From Paludibacteraceae bacterium (lineage in GTDB: Bacteria > Bacteroidota > Bacteroidia > Bacteroidales > Paludibacteraceae), in assembly GCA_024399545.1 (NCBI GenBank), contig JAKSNS010000012.1, forward strand, positions 1 to 60,744: a DNA stretch of 60,744 nucleotides. Reading direction: 5' to 3'. The position numbers were made by a program, and so were the translations under genes. Of this stretch, positions 7,764-16,096 are shown one piece after another. Under the pieces are notes generated by a model. It made no database searches. It was not told the origin of the DNA and was given only the letters and a program-made list of their open reading frames with translations. Each line of letters starts with the position of its first letter. Positions within the stretch are counted from its first letter, which is position 1.

Positions 7764-9890
7764 TTAGGTAATTTCCTGGTACATTACATTTCCCTCATCA
7801 TCGTATGTTATCGGGTCGGCTGACTTGATTTGGTTAGGCTCAAACACTACAACTTCAAAATCTAAATCAGGCTCTCTTACAACCGCATCATAGCCTTCTT
7901 CTCTTATTCTTTCAGTAAACTCTCTACTGTACTCATTGTTATTCTTTTCAGCCAGATTATTATATTCTTCATTGCTTATGTAGTATGGATTTTCTATATT
8001 AAGAAATGATTTATATATATTTTCTCCATATTGGCTTGCATATACTGGATTGTTTCCAAAGAAATAAAATCCCTTACCAAGCCACCCTGCATCATTCTTT
8101 TGTGTATCCTTAAACTCCGTAAACTTGTTTTTGTTTCCGTGCAAAAACTCAGTTGTTCCATATACGGATTCAGGGTATTTCGCCTTGAAAGCCGCCTTCA
8201 CCATCTGACCTGCCTTCTCCGTATCACCGCTTTCGACAGCACGCATATACTCTGCGTCTTGCTCAGGGGTGACGCTAAACCTCATATCCTCACCACCTTG
8301 CAGATTTCCTGAATTTTTTTCCGAATTTGTTTGGTTAGTCCGAGAATTTGTCGTACCTTTGCCATCGGAAATGCCAGAACGAGCAGAAAGGCTTCTGCCG
8401 TGTGCTTCGGTACGAATGATGGAGGAATCTCCTTGTAGAGATGGAAGGTCGCCGACCTCCTCTGGCTTTTTATAAGAGTCAAGCAAATCAGTTGATGATT
8501 TGTTTGGCTCTTTTTTTTGGTTGTAATAGTTCTTATACCAAATCAAATTACCATCATTATCCGTCTCAACCTGTATTGTGACAGCATTCCATCTGTTCCC
8601 TTTTGATGTCGGAAACATTGCTGTAAATACAAACGATGGCTTTCCAGTTTCGGTATTATAAGTATATCTGATATGTTTAGGTAAGTTCAGTACCTTTTGT
8701 ATTAAGTCATAATCATCAATATTTAATGATGGGTGATTCACTATTGCATGGTCTATGACATACCATTCCGCCGAATAAACTTTATTGCTTTTTATGTTAC
8801 TGCCCAGTAATGGCATTATGGCCGATGGTACAAAGGCAATAGGCAAGACATCATTGCCAAACTCATCCTTACGTTCTTTCCGAGTCATATTTTTTGCCCT
8901 GTCAAGTTTATCTTTTGTGAGCCATGACTTCATCCTTTCTCGCATCTCATTTATCTCCTTATCTGTTATGCGATATACTTCTTCTTGTTCTTTCGTCAAC
9001 ACAGGAAGGTCTGGATATTTATTGCGCAATTCTTTATCAATAGCAATACTAAACCTCACCTCTCCTTCTTCATTCTGCCCAACCGAATACAGCGTATTCT
9101 GTTCCCGATACTGCTCGTTGTCAGAGTCCCATTGCCTTGCCGCTTCCCTTGCCTGCTCGATACGTTTCGCCAAGATATAATTGCTTATACCTGCGGCTGC
9201 CGTCTGACCTTGCGCCTCACCGAACTGAGCCGCTTGCGAAAGCATAGTCATCAGTGCATCGTTGCCACCCATTTTGACCTCTACATTCTCATCACGGCAA
9301 GACTGCTCTACAAGGTCGCAAGCCTTACCCCATGATACAATACCCTTTTCCTTGCCGACAGGTTCGTTGGTAAAGAATTTTCCGAAACGTGTGAGGTCTT
9401 TCCAGTCTGACGTATTGCCGCTCGTGTTGCTTAAAACCCCAGTGTTTATGCCACCTTTGTCAGCCTCTCCTTGCGCATTGGTGTTGCCCATCGAAATCCT
9501 TATGCTGCCAAGCACGCCTGCCGCTACCTCATCTTCCGTCCGTTCGTTTTTCGCCTGCGGGTCTGCGAGTGCGTCAACGACCCCCGGAACGTGAGCGTAC
9601 CTTTTCAGTAAGTCCCTCGCCTCGTTCTGGAAGTTGTTGTCGTATCTGTCACCCCAAACGCTGTTGAACGTGGACACGACCTCTCTCTCCGCCTTTTTCC
9701 GTGCCTCCTCTTCTGCGTTGTCCTCATTGCGCAATCTCTCTTCCTCTGCCGCTTGCTCTATCTGGTCGTTGGTCGCCTGAGTAAGCATTTCCAACTCCAT
9801 ATTTGCAAAATTGAGTTCAGTGTTCAGTTTCGCTATCTTTGCCTTGTCCGGATTCTCTTTCTTGCGCTCTTTGTTTATCCTTTTCTTCAA
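7764..9890 (-). CDS. polyvalent mobile-element protein with C-terminal ART-like domain (5'-truncated)
   Basis: The 708-residue reading begins only at a TTG; in-frame sequence continues to a stop at 9927-9929 without an ATG, so the N-terminus appears cut off. Residues 1-70 are a charged coiled coil. Residues 70-270 are unassigned. Residues 340-460 (YVIDHAIVNHPSL, IRYTYNTETGKPSFVFTA, WYKNYYNQKK) resemble the RelE/barnase-like PBECR nucleases of phage and conjugative polyproteins. An RFSV linker follows at 537-540. Residues 582-690 (FLHGNKNKFTEF, GWLGKGFYFFGN, YASQYGENIY, VVFEPNQIKSA) look like the ADP-ribosyltransferase-type domain of polyvalent proteins. These names come from family resemblance only. 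It is probably a remnant of a phage or ICE effector carried into the recipient cell. Confidence 0.65.
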   Translation of the reverse strand: MKKRINKERKKENPDKAKIAKLNTELNFANMELEMLTQATNDQIEQAAEEERLRNEDNAEEEARKKAEREVVSTFNSVWGDRYDNNFQNEARDLLKRYAHVPGVVDALADPQAKNERTEDEVAAGVLGSIRISMGNTNAQGEADKGGINTGVLSNTSGNTSDWKDLTRFGKFFTNEPVGKEKGIVSWGKACDLVEQSCRDENVEVKMGGNDALMTMLSQAAQFGEAQGQTAAAGISNYILAKRIEQAREAARQWDSDNEQYREQNTLYSVGQNEEGEVRFSIAIDKELRNKYPDLPVLTKEQEEVYRITDKEINEMRERMKSWLTKDKLDRAKNMTRKERKDEFGNDVLPIAFVPSAIMPLLGSNIKSNKVYSAEWYVIDHAIVNHPSLNIDDYDLIQKVLNLPKHIRYTYNTETGKPSFVFTAMFPTSKGNRWNAVTIQVETDNDGNLIWYKNYYNQKKEPNKSSTDLLDSYKKPEEVGDLPSLQGDSSIIRTEAHGRSLSARSGISDGKGTTNSRTNQTNSEKNSGNLQGGEDMRFSVTPEQDAEYMRAVESGDTEKAGQMVKAAFKAKYPESVYGTTEFLHGNKNKFTEFKDTQKNDAGWLGKGFYFFGNNPVYASQYGENIYKSFLNIENPYYISNEEYNNLAEKNNNEYSREFTERIREEGYDAVVREPDLDFEVVVFEPNQIKSADPITYDDEGNVMYQEIT

Positions 9891-9985
9891 CCCCTCAATC
9901 TTCGTGTTTATCTCAGAAATGATTTTTTACTTATTCCTCGTTCTAAGTTATTATTTCCTCATCACTTGTTTGAAATATTCGTGAT

Positions 9986-10879
9986 ATGAAAGACGAAAAA
10001 ACAAGAGTCGTGAAAATTCACGATGTGCAGATTGACAGCGATTACGCACAATGGCTTAATGAGATTAAGTCACGCTATCGTAGTGCACAGATCAAGGCGG
10101 CTGTAAAGGTCAATGCCGAGCAGCTGCTTTTCAACTGGCAGTTAGGGAGGGATCTTGTGACTCGTAAGGCCGAAGAACAATGGGGTGCCGGAGTTGTCGA
10201 GCAGCTTAGCATGGATCTCCAGGCAGCCTTCCCGGAATCAAAGGGCTTCAGTACTACAAATCTATGGTATATGAAGCAGTGGTACTCATTTTATTCAGCA
10301 CGGGGTGTGGCGGAAAAGCTCCAACAGCTTGGTGGAGAAATTCAATCGACGGATAATCAATTTATTACAAAACTCCACCAAGTTGGTGGAGAAATGAACG
10401 AGTTCCAAATATCGTCTTCCAATGGTGCGCAATTCCCGCTCATTTTTAGTTTTGTTCCTTGGAGACACCATATAGAAATCATCAGCAGCTGCAAGTCTAT
10501 CGATGAGGCACTCTTCTACATAAAGATGACAGTCAAAGAAGGTTGGAGCCGTAACACCCTGATGAATTGCATCAAGGGTCATTACTACGAGAATCTTGGA
10601 GGAGCCATCACAAACTTTGCAGACAAACTTCCATCTCCACAGAGCGAATTGGCGCAAGCCATCACAAAAGACACATACGACTTCGGCTTCATTTCGTTGG
10701 AGGACGGATACAAAGAAGAAGCTCTTGAGACAGAACTCGAAAAACAGCTCACCCGTTTCCTGCTCGAACTTGGAACTGGTTTTGCATATATGGGAAGGCA
10801 GAAACAACTGATTATAGCAGGCAAGACCCGCAAGCTTGATGTGCTCTTTTTTCGGCTCTATAACGTTTTATGTGGATGA
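9986..10879 (+). pseudogene. DUF1016 (YhcG-type) PD-(D/E)xK nuclease, 3'-truncated by a MITE
   Basis: The N-terminal DUF1016 domain is intact: NWQLGRDLVTRKAEEQWGAGVVEQLSMDL, then FSTTNLWYMKQWY, then LVEISSC-like IIEIISSC and KEGWSRNTLMNCIKGHYYE. The C-terminal nuclease domain starts (GFAYMGRQKQL, AGKTRKLDVLF) but ends just after the first catalytic Asp, before the expected E-x-K strand. The reading then runs into GGCTCTATAACG, the end of a MITE at 10854. The family is linked to restriction-like defence and branched-DNA processing. The product would be non-functional as a nuclease. It is divergent from the polyvalent gene. Confidence 0.75.
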
Positions 10880-11029
10880 CTTTGTATGCAAATTCCAAAG
10901 CTCTTAAAATCGTGCAAACGAAAGCAGAAATGAAGCTTGCTTCAGTTATGCTGAGTGCAGCTGATTTATGTTGCGCTTGCAGCATTTTGAGTTTGCAAAC
11001 AAAGTTACCAAATGAAACGTTATAGAGCC
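10854..11029. mobile_element. 176-bp MITE (copy 1) with about 38-bp terminal inverted repeats
   Basis: The left end GGCTCTATAACG... and the reverse complement of the right end agree over about 38 bp with some mismatches (through ACTTTGTATGCAAA / ACTTTGTTTGCAAA). It carries no transposase and interrupts the DUF1016 gene. GGC-starting ends suggest an ISL3-like parent, which is inference. A related end lies at 16253-16297. No clean target duplication is visible. Confidence 0.7.
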
Positions 11030-11074
11030 TCAAAAAGACATTAGGTATGGGCGTTTGTTTTTGGGGGAGAGAGG

Positions 11075-11563
11075 GGGTACACAAGAAAAATAACTGTTCG
11101 TAAAAACTGTTTTTTACCCTTTAATCACCTATTAGACTGTATTTTGAACCCCGAACAGTTTCACGAAATAACTGTTCGAAACTGTTCGCCCGTTTCATGC
11201 GTGTGTTTTTATTGAAAATTCTATCAAAACGTAATGAAATAATGGCTGTCATTGAAATAATATAGTGCGAATTTTAACATTTGCGAGAGTGTTTTTTTTG
11301 GTTTCACGGGTTACTCTATGGTTCGGTAGGGGTTGCTTTGGGCTTGCTCTTTTTTAAGTTTGGTTTGCATTTAGGTAAAGTCTCTTAATCAAGAAATGAG
11401 GGTTTTTGAATTTAACTGGGTTTTTGGTTTTTTCACAAGGCAAACGAGCGAACAGTTTCGAACAGTTTTTTCGGGAAACTGTTCGGGGTTCAAAACATTA
11501 CATATTAACTTGTTAACTGTCAAAAAACAGTTTTTCCCGAACAGTTATTTTTCTTGTGTACCC
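11075..11563. repeat. 489-bp palindromic element with 121-bp inverted arms and AACTGTTC motifs
   Basis: Arms 11075-11195 and 11442-11563 are inverted copies of each other (outer 26 bp identical, starting GGGTACACAAGAAAAATA). Each arm carries three clear copies of AACTGTTC / GAACAGTT plus shorter variants. The 246-bp spacer contains a core shared with other repeats of the window (11317-11356). No protein is encoded. It could be a large non-autonomous mobile element or a multi-site protein-binding array. It occupies most of the gene-free gap 10880-11581. Confidence 0.75.
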
Positions 11564-11581
11564 TTACCTTATATTGCCATT

Positions 11582-12433
11582 TTATCTATGTGATTCATCG
11601 TCAGCTGTTAGTTGGTGGAGCCAAACCAATACACTCAACAATTCGAAAATTGTAGCAGGTATAAGATATGGTGCCTTACCATTTCTGATCGATTCATCTA
11701 TCGACAATCGGTGAGAACCCTCGTTTGCAATCACCACCAATGAATGTATATTACGTTGAATATAAATCGGAACGTATTCGCTTAGTTTTGTTGCAAGCAA
11801 CTTGCTGCATTCATTTTGGTTTGTTCCGTCGAAAGATAAGGAGAGAGGCTTGTAATCAGACAGTGATTGAAACACCCAGTCCATCACCTTTCTTATCTTA
11901 TTGAAAACGTCTGCATTACACGTATCGCCATATTCATACGACTTAATAATATCAAGAACATCTTCGTATATAGGAGGTTCTAACCAACTGAAAATCTCTG
12001 GATATTTATTTACTATTCTTCTATTTGGTTTGTCTTCAATAGCTTTTATTATATCCTCGCACATTTTATCGTCGTCTATTACCTTCTTGTAATATTTAGG
12101 AAAGAAAGTCTTGAATAAATCCTGGCTCATCAGATCTGCTTGTCCCGTAAAAATAAAATATGGTAAATCAGGATAATGCGCATTGATTTGCTTTTCCGCA
12201 TTCCGAAGACTTCCAACATTTGCCACTTCATGTTCACTTTCATCCAATCCCTTTGCATCAAGTATTACTGCTTCGTAATAATTTTCATGCAAAGCATAAT
12301 CTTCAAGTCCCTCTTTCCGAGTCTTGAACGGATGAAGTTCAAGACCGTACTGAAGGAGACAATGTGTTTTGAATGACTCCATAGTCTGCCATTCGTCGTC
12401 AATCCACAATATATGATACTTAGTTTCCATCAT
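11582..12433 (-). CDS. receiver-domain protein with helical C-terminal domain
   Basis: The 283-residue protein starts with a CheY-like receiver: ILWIDDE at 8-14 (acid pocket D12/D13), VILDAKG at 56-62 with the likely phospho-acceptor Asp59, and FTGQ at 95-98. Residues 130-283 form a helical domain without a recognised DNA-binding helix-turn-helix (it includes YIQRNIHSLVVIANEGSHR). It overlaps the end of the kinase-fusion gene by 14 bp, so the two are translationally coupled and are very likely partners. The output is unknown; a catalytic or HEPN-like role was considered but the motif is not clear. Confidence 0.75.
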   Translation of the reverse strand: MMETKYHILWIDDEWQTMESFKTHCLLQYGLELHPFKTRKEGLEDYALHENYYEAVILDAKGLDESEHEVANVGSLRNAEKQINAHYPDLPYFIFTGQADLMSQDLFKTFFPKYYKKVIDDDKMCEDIIKAIEDKPNRRIVNKYPEIFSWLEPPIYEDVLDIIKSYEYGDTCNADVFNKIRKVMDWVFQSLSDYKPLSLSFDGTNQNECSKLLATKLSEYVPIYIQRNIHSLVVIANEGSHRLSIDESIRNGKAPYLIPATIFELLSVLVWLHQLTADDESHR

Positions 12434-14804
12434 CTAAATATATAGGTAAAAAGACTGTGACAGTCGTTCCTCGTTCATCACTGTCAATCTCATAATCTCC
12501 GCCATAATGCTCAACAATGGATTTTACAATATAGCCGCCTTCGCCTGTTCCTGCGGTTTTTCCACCTTTTTCCCCTCTCAACCCATAGCGTGTCTTATCC
12601 ATATTCTTTGGCATAGGAGTACCATTGTTGAAGACATCAATACGGTACATTTTTCTGTCTTTATCAAAAGTCAAAGTAGTCCATATTTGGTAATCATTTC
12701 TCTCAGGATCAGTAAAGCCGTGTTTAATGGCATTTCCGATAATGTTATCGAAAAGACGCTTTAGGTCATCTTTGGCCATTTTAACATTGAGGCATTCTGC
12801 GTAATTTGGACTTTCATCCAGTATTTCCCTTATGGATTTATTGCTGTCGTAAACAGGATTAAGTATTTCATCCGGAATCTCAAACCCAGCATCGGCAAAG
12901 ACCTGATAATCTGTATCATTATCAATGGTATAGTTCTTATTGTCAAAATAATGTTCCGAAAGAAATTCATCAATGTTGATTTTCTCAGGCGTTCCGAATT
13001 GCGACTCACGCGAAAATATCTCAAGCATCAGAGACAGCGATTCGATAGCCTCATTCTGATTGAACACCTCGTGCTTCATACCTGAAATAAACTCTTCGTC
13101 AGAAAAATTATCCTTGTGAGACAGATAATAGTCAAGGTTTTTACGTGCACTGGACAATTGCTGCAAGTGACCCATCATATCGTGCTTACGCATACGCACT
13201 TCGTTGATGTAATCATTATGTTCCTTCTCTTTCTGCTTAATAAGTTCCTTGGCAACGGCAGAAAGAGAGTCATTCTTGTATTGAATCACAGCCTTATGCT
13301 GCAAATCGACAGAAGGAACATTAACCTTGATGTTCAGCAAGTTATCAGGACGGATATGAAATATACAAACACCTTGCGAAAGTAAAGAAACTTGACGTTC
13401 AACGTAAGGTTTGGATAGTTCTGCTATAAGATAATCATCCAAGACCGAATCGTTAACTCTTTGCAGAGGCAATATCATGTGTCTATCAACATAGTAGTCG
13501 ATGTCATGGTTATACTTGAAAAAGACAGGATTCAGATTGCCAACTAAAGATACAAGCAAACAATCTTCAGTCAGTTTCAATAGAGATTTACCCGCAGACA
13601 TCGCTTTTTTCTCGCAGAGATTAAAATTGCTTCCTGCCATTTTGCTGGCTTCAGCAAGATCTTTTGGGGTAATGACAAATAACTCATCTGGAAAATCAAT
13701 GCGACAAAGAGAACCCGAAAAGGCAACTAAGTTTGAAAGGGCAACTGGATTTTCCAGTTCCTGCAATTTAATTCCGCACTTGAATGAATTTATGCGGTAC
13801 GAAGGAGACAGGATGCTATCAACTAAGCTGCTCTCAGAAATACACAAAGTGTTTTCTTTCTCAAACTCAGCAAAAGATTCAGAGGAGAAATCACTAATAT
13901 TTCTATAGGAGGAGAGGTCAACAAACTGGATGGCGGCATCGTCAGTTGGTTGTGAATTTTCGAGCACAATAAACGATGTGTCAACTCCTGTATTAGAGAA
14001 AATATTGCGAGGTAGTTTTACCACCTTTCGCACCAAACGATTCTCAATCAGTAAACGACGGAAATCTTCGTTTTTTGTATCTCTTAAGAAGCTGTCAAGA
14101 CACAACACAATCATTCGTGTACCTTCGGTCCAACTGTCAACAATGGCATCAATGATATTGGATGTTGAATAACTACTGTCCCGAGGATTCAAAGGTGGCA
14201 TCACAAAGATATATTTATGCGAAGCAACCTTGTCAGTGTTGATAAGAGGAGCCGAAGAATCTCGCAATGCGATTGAAACATATTCATCGTTAGCAAGATT
14301 AGTTATGACCTTCGCCAATTCAACATACAACTCGTCGGTGCTCTCACAATCAAAATTGAACCCAATCTGAAACATAGGAAGAGCAAACATCTCAGAGAAA
14401 GGTTGATATACCGAAACCTCCTTGTTGCTTGGTATCCTAAAATGAGAAAAGAAATATTCAGCGGCTTTGTCATCACAGGAAAAGCCAGAACGGGACTTGT
14501 CTGATTGCAAGCATTTGTTTTTGAAAACAGCAAGAAACAATGGAAATCTATTGATTATACTTGTCAACAGGTCAGTAGAACTATGACCATTGCCAAAATC
14601 AATGTTCTTGAAATCGGTTGCTGCAAGTTGCATAACCATACCTTCAGGCAATCTGCCGTTTTTACATAAATAGGCTGCAGCCATCAATTCGCACATTGAA
14701 TTGTAGTAATCCTTTTCAGACCTTCTATAATTGCAATATGCCAAACAATCTTTTTCCATCTGTTTGTATTCAACAGATTTGGTGTCAACAGAGAAATTTT
14801 TCAT
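12420..14804 (-). CDS. fusion of pseudo-HsdM methylase, specificity (TRD) domain and histidine kinase
   Basis: Residues 1-300 match N6-adenine methylases of type I systems. The segment MIVLCLDSFLRDTKNEDFRR and VVKLPRNIFSNTGVDTSFIV (261-280) are typical of HsdM. However, motif I reads VYQPFSE where VYDPACG is usual, and motif IV reads VMPPLNP where NPPF/Y is usual, so methyl transfer is unlikely. Residues 350-510 resemble an HsdS target-recognition domain (LSNLVAFSGS, LLNIKVNVPSVDLQ). A coiled coil leads to a DHp-like helix with His541 (RKHDMMGHLQQL). A GHKL ATPase follows, with N-box DNIIGNAIKHG (686-696), D-box DVFNNGTPMP (723-732) and G-box GTGEGGYIVKSIVEHYGG (752-769). The protein would read DNA and signal by phosphotransfer to the overlapping receiver gene. 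It lies behind a WYL regulator gene. Confidence 0.8.
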   Translation of the reverse strand: MKNFSVDTKSVEYKQMEKDCLAYCNYRRSEKDYYNSMCELMAAAYLCKNGRLPEGMVMQLAATDFKNIDFGNGHSSTDLLTSIINRFPLFLAVFKNKCLQSDKSRSGFSCDDKAAEYFFSHFRIPSNKEVSVYQPFSEMFALPMFQIGFNFDCESTDELYVELAKVITNLANDEYVSIALRDSSAPLINTDKVASHKYIFVMPPLNPRDSSYSTSNIIDAIVDSWTEGTRMIVLCLDSFLRDTKNEDFRRLLIENRLVRKVVKLPRNIFSNTGVDTSFIVLENSQPTDDAAIQFVDLSSYRNISDFSSESFAEFEKENTLCISESSLVDSILSPSYRINSFKCGIKLQELENPVALSNLVAFSGSLCRIDFPDELFVITPKDLAEASKMAGSNFNLCEKKAMSAGKSLLKLTEDCLLVSLVGNLNPVFFKYNHDIDYYVDRHMILPLQRVNDSVLDDYLIAELSKPYVERQVSLLSQGVCIFHIRPDNLLNIKVNVPSVDLQHKAVIQYKNDSLSAVAKELIKQKEKEHNDYINEVRMRKHDMMGHLQQLSSARKNLDYYLSHKDNFSDEEFISGMKHEVFNQNEAIESLSLMLEIFSRESQFGTPEKINIDEFLSEHYFDNKNYTIDNDTDYQVFADAGFEIPDEILNPVYDSNKSIREILDESPNYAECLNVKMAKDDLKRLFDNIIGNAIKHGFTDPERNDYQIWTTLTFDKDRKMYRIDVFNNGTPMPKNMDKTRYGLRGEKGGKTAGTGEGGYIVKSIVEHYGGDYEIDSDERGTTVTVFLPIYLDDGN

Positions 14805-14831
14805 TTTGAAAACAATTAAGATTTACGGTTG

Positions 14832-14839
14832 CAAAGGTA
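14832..14839 (-). promoter_or_regulatory. -7 box of methylase-kinase/receiver operon
   Basis: TACCTTTG on the minus strand, 28 bp upstream of the ATG at 14804. A palindrome lies just upstream, where a -33 element would be. Confidence 0.65.
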
Positions 14840-14849
14840 CGACTATGTT

Positions 14850-14866
14850 GTGCAAAGGAATTGCAC
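14850..14866. promoter_or_regulatory. candidate operator palindrome
   Basis: GTGCAA-AGGAA-TTGCAC is a perfect inverted repeat with 6-bp arms and a 5-bp spacer. It covers the -33 zone of the methylase-kinase promoter and abuts the 3' end of the WYL regulator gene. It is the best candidate for a WYL-protein operator; this is inference. Confidence 0.45.
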
Positions 14867-14874
14867 GATGTATA

Positions 14875-15873
14875 TTATTTTTCATGGTAGTTTCCAAGAG
14901 CATTAGTTAACAGTTTTTCAATATCTTGTCTCAGGTGAGCAGGTTCAATGACTTCGACATCTGCACCAAATGAAAGCAAAAGTTGAGTCAATTCTCTGTT
15001 GACAATCACCTTGATACTGACAGTTTTGCTGTCTTTATAGAATTTCTGAGAATGATGAAGAGGCTTAGAAAGGACATAAGGAAGACGATTTTCAGCAAAA
15101 CGAAGAATCACTTTCTCAAGTGGAAGTTGCGATTTTGTTACTCCTATCAAGTCGTCGAAATATTCCGTGAAATCATATTCGGAAGGAATGAATTTCTGTT
15201 TGGCTTTCGTTATCTTCTCTATCCTGTCAATAGGATAATTTGAAATATAACGATTCTTATGGTCAAGCGCAAAAAGAAACCAACGTTTATTGTATTGTTT
15301 AAGAAAATACGGATGACAAGTGGCAATGAACGGTTCTCTGCCAAAAGGATGATACTTGATGTTAAGAGGTTGATGGTTCATTATATGACCAAGCAAAGGG
15401 ACGAGATATTTCAATCCTTCCAGATATTCGTTATTGTCGAACTCAATCATAGGCAATGAATCAGGCAATGCGAAGTCATATTGTTTTTCCAAGTCCCTGA
15501 TAAGTGCTTCCATTTTTTCGAATTGCGGCAATCCCTTGAACTGATTGAGCAGCAATAGAGTTGATTTCAGTTCTGAGAGTTGTTCAGGCGACAAATCTCG
15601 TTTGAAGATAGAATATGAAGAGTCTTGATATCTATAATAGCGTCTGCCATTCTTCAGTGCAGGTTCTTCAAAAAGGACATTCCAATCGTGGTTTGATTCC
15701 ATTTTTTGAATGTCATATTGCACAGTCCGTTTTGACACTGCAGCCTGTCCATTATTTTTCAATAGCCGGTTGACAGCAACAACAAGGTCTTCAATAAAAT
15801 AATATCTATTGAAGTCTGAGAAACAAGCATCAAGAGCCTGATAACGAAGTATGGCATTATGAGAAACCGGCAT
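14875..15873 (-). CDS. WYL-domain transcriptional regulator
   Basis: Using the ATG at 15873 (MPVSHNAILRYQALDACF) the protein is 332 residues. The longer reading to 16050 would start upstream of the promoter and is rejected. An N-terminal helix-turn-helix (VSKRTVQYDIQKM) is followed by a WYL domain with PLNIKYHPFGREPFIATCHPYFLKQYNKRWFLFALD and the NYPIDRIEKI strand, then a WCX-like C-terminal domain. WYL regulators such as CapW and BrxR are known to control phage-defence operons. It is transcribed in the same direction as the methylase-kinase fusion, 70 bp upstream of it. Confidence 0.85.
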   Translation of the reverse strand: MPVSHNAILRYQALDACFSDFNRYYFIEDLVVAVNRLLKNNGQAAVSKRTVQYDIQKMESNHDWNVLFEEPALKNGRRYYRYQDSSYSIFKRDLSPEQLSELKSTLLLLNQFKGLPQFEKMEALIRDLEKQYDFALPDSLPMIEFDNNEYLEGLKYLVPLLGHIMNHQPLNIKYHPFGREPFIATCHPYFLKQYNKRWFLFALDHKNRYISNYPIDRIEKITKAKQKFIPSEYDFTEYFDDLIGVTKSQLPLEKVILRFAENRLPYVLSKPLHHSQKFYKDSKTVSIKVIVNRELTQLLLSFGADVEVIEPAHLRQDIEKLLTNALGNYHEK

Positions 15874-15976
15874 TGCGTTTATCTGACCATTTAGACTATT
15901 ATAAAGGTTGCGGAATAAGTTTTGTAACTTTTCGCCACTCCAGATACGACATTTCAATGGCGAAGGTTTGCTTTTG

Positions 15977-16007
15977 CAAAGGTAGGAATAATTTTTGAAT
16001 TGGACAA
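15977..16007 (-). promoter_or_regulatory. WYL regulator promoter
   Basis: On the minus strand a TTGT is separated by 19 nt from TACCTTTG (15977-15984), an excellent Bacteroidetes promoter. A TTTGC-TTTT-GCAAA inverted repeat at 15967-15980 overlaps the -7/+1 zone and may be an autoregulatory site. Confidence 0.65.
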
Positions 16008-16096
16008 GTGTTTCAGAAAGTTTTTTGAAGCCAGATTCTCTTACCATCACCTGAGGATTACTCGACTATCGTACAAGAATCTCCACGAATTTTTGT

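Noticed and set aside
11075-11563. Plasmid-type replication origin with iterons
   Set aside because: The boxes are arranged as mirror-image arms, not direct iterons, and no replication initiator gene is present. Kept as a palindromic element of unknown role.
15874-16050. Longer start for the WYL regulator
   Set aside because: The extra 59 codons would begin upstream of a strong promoter (15977-16007) and do not resemble the family N-terminus.
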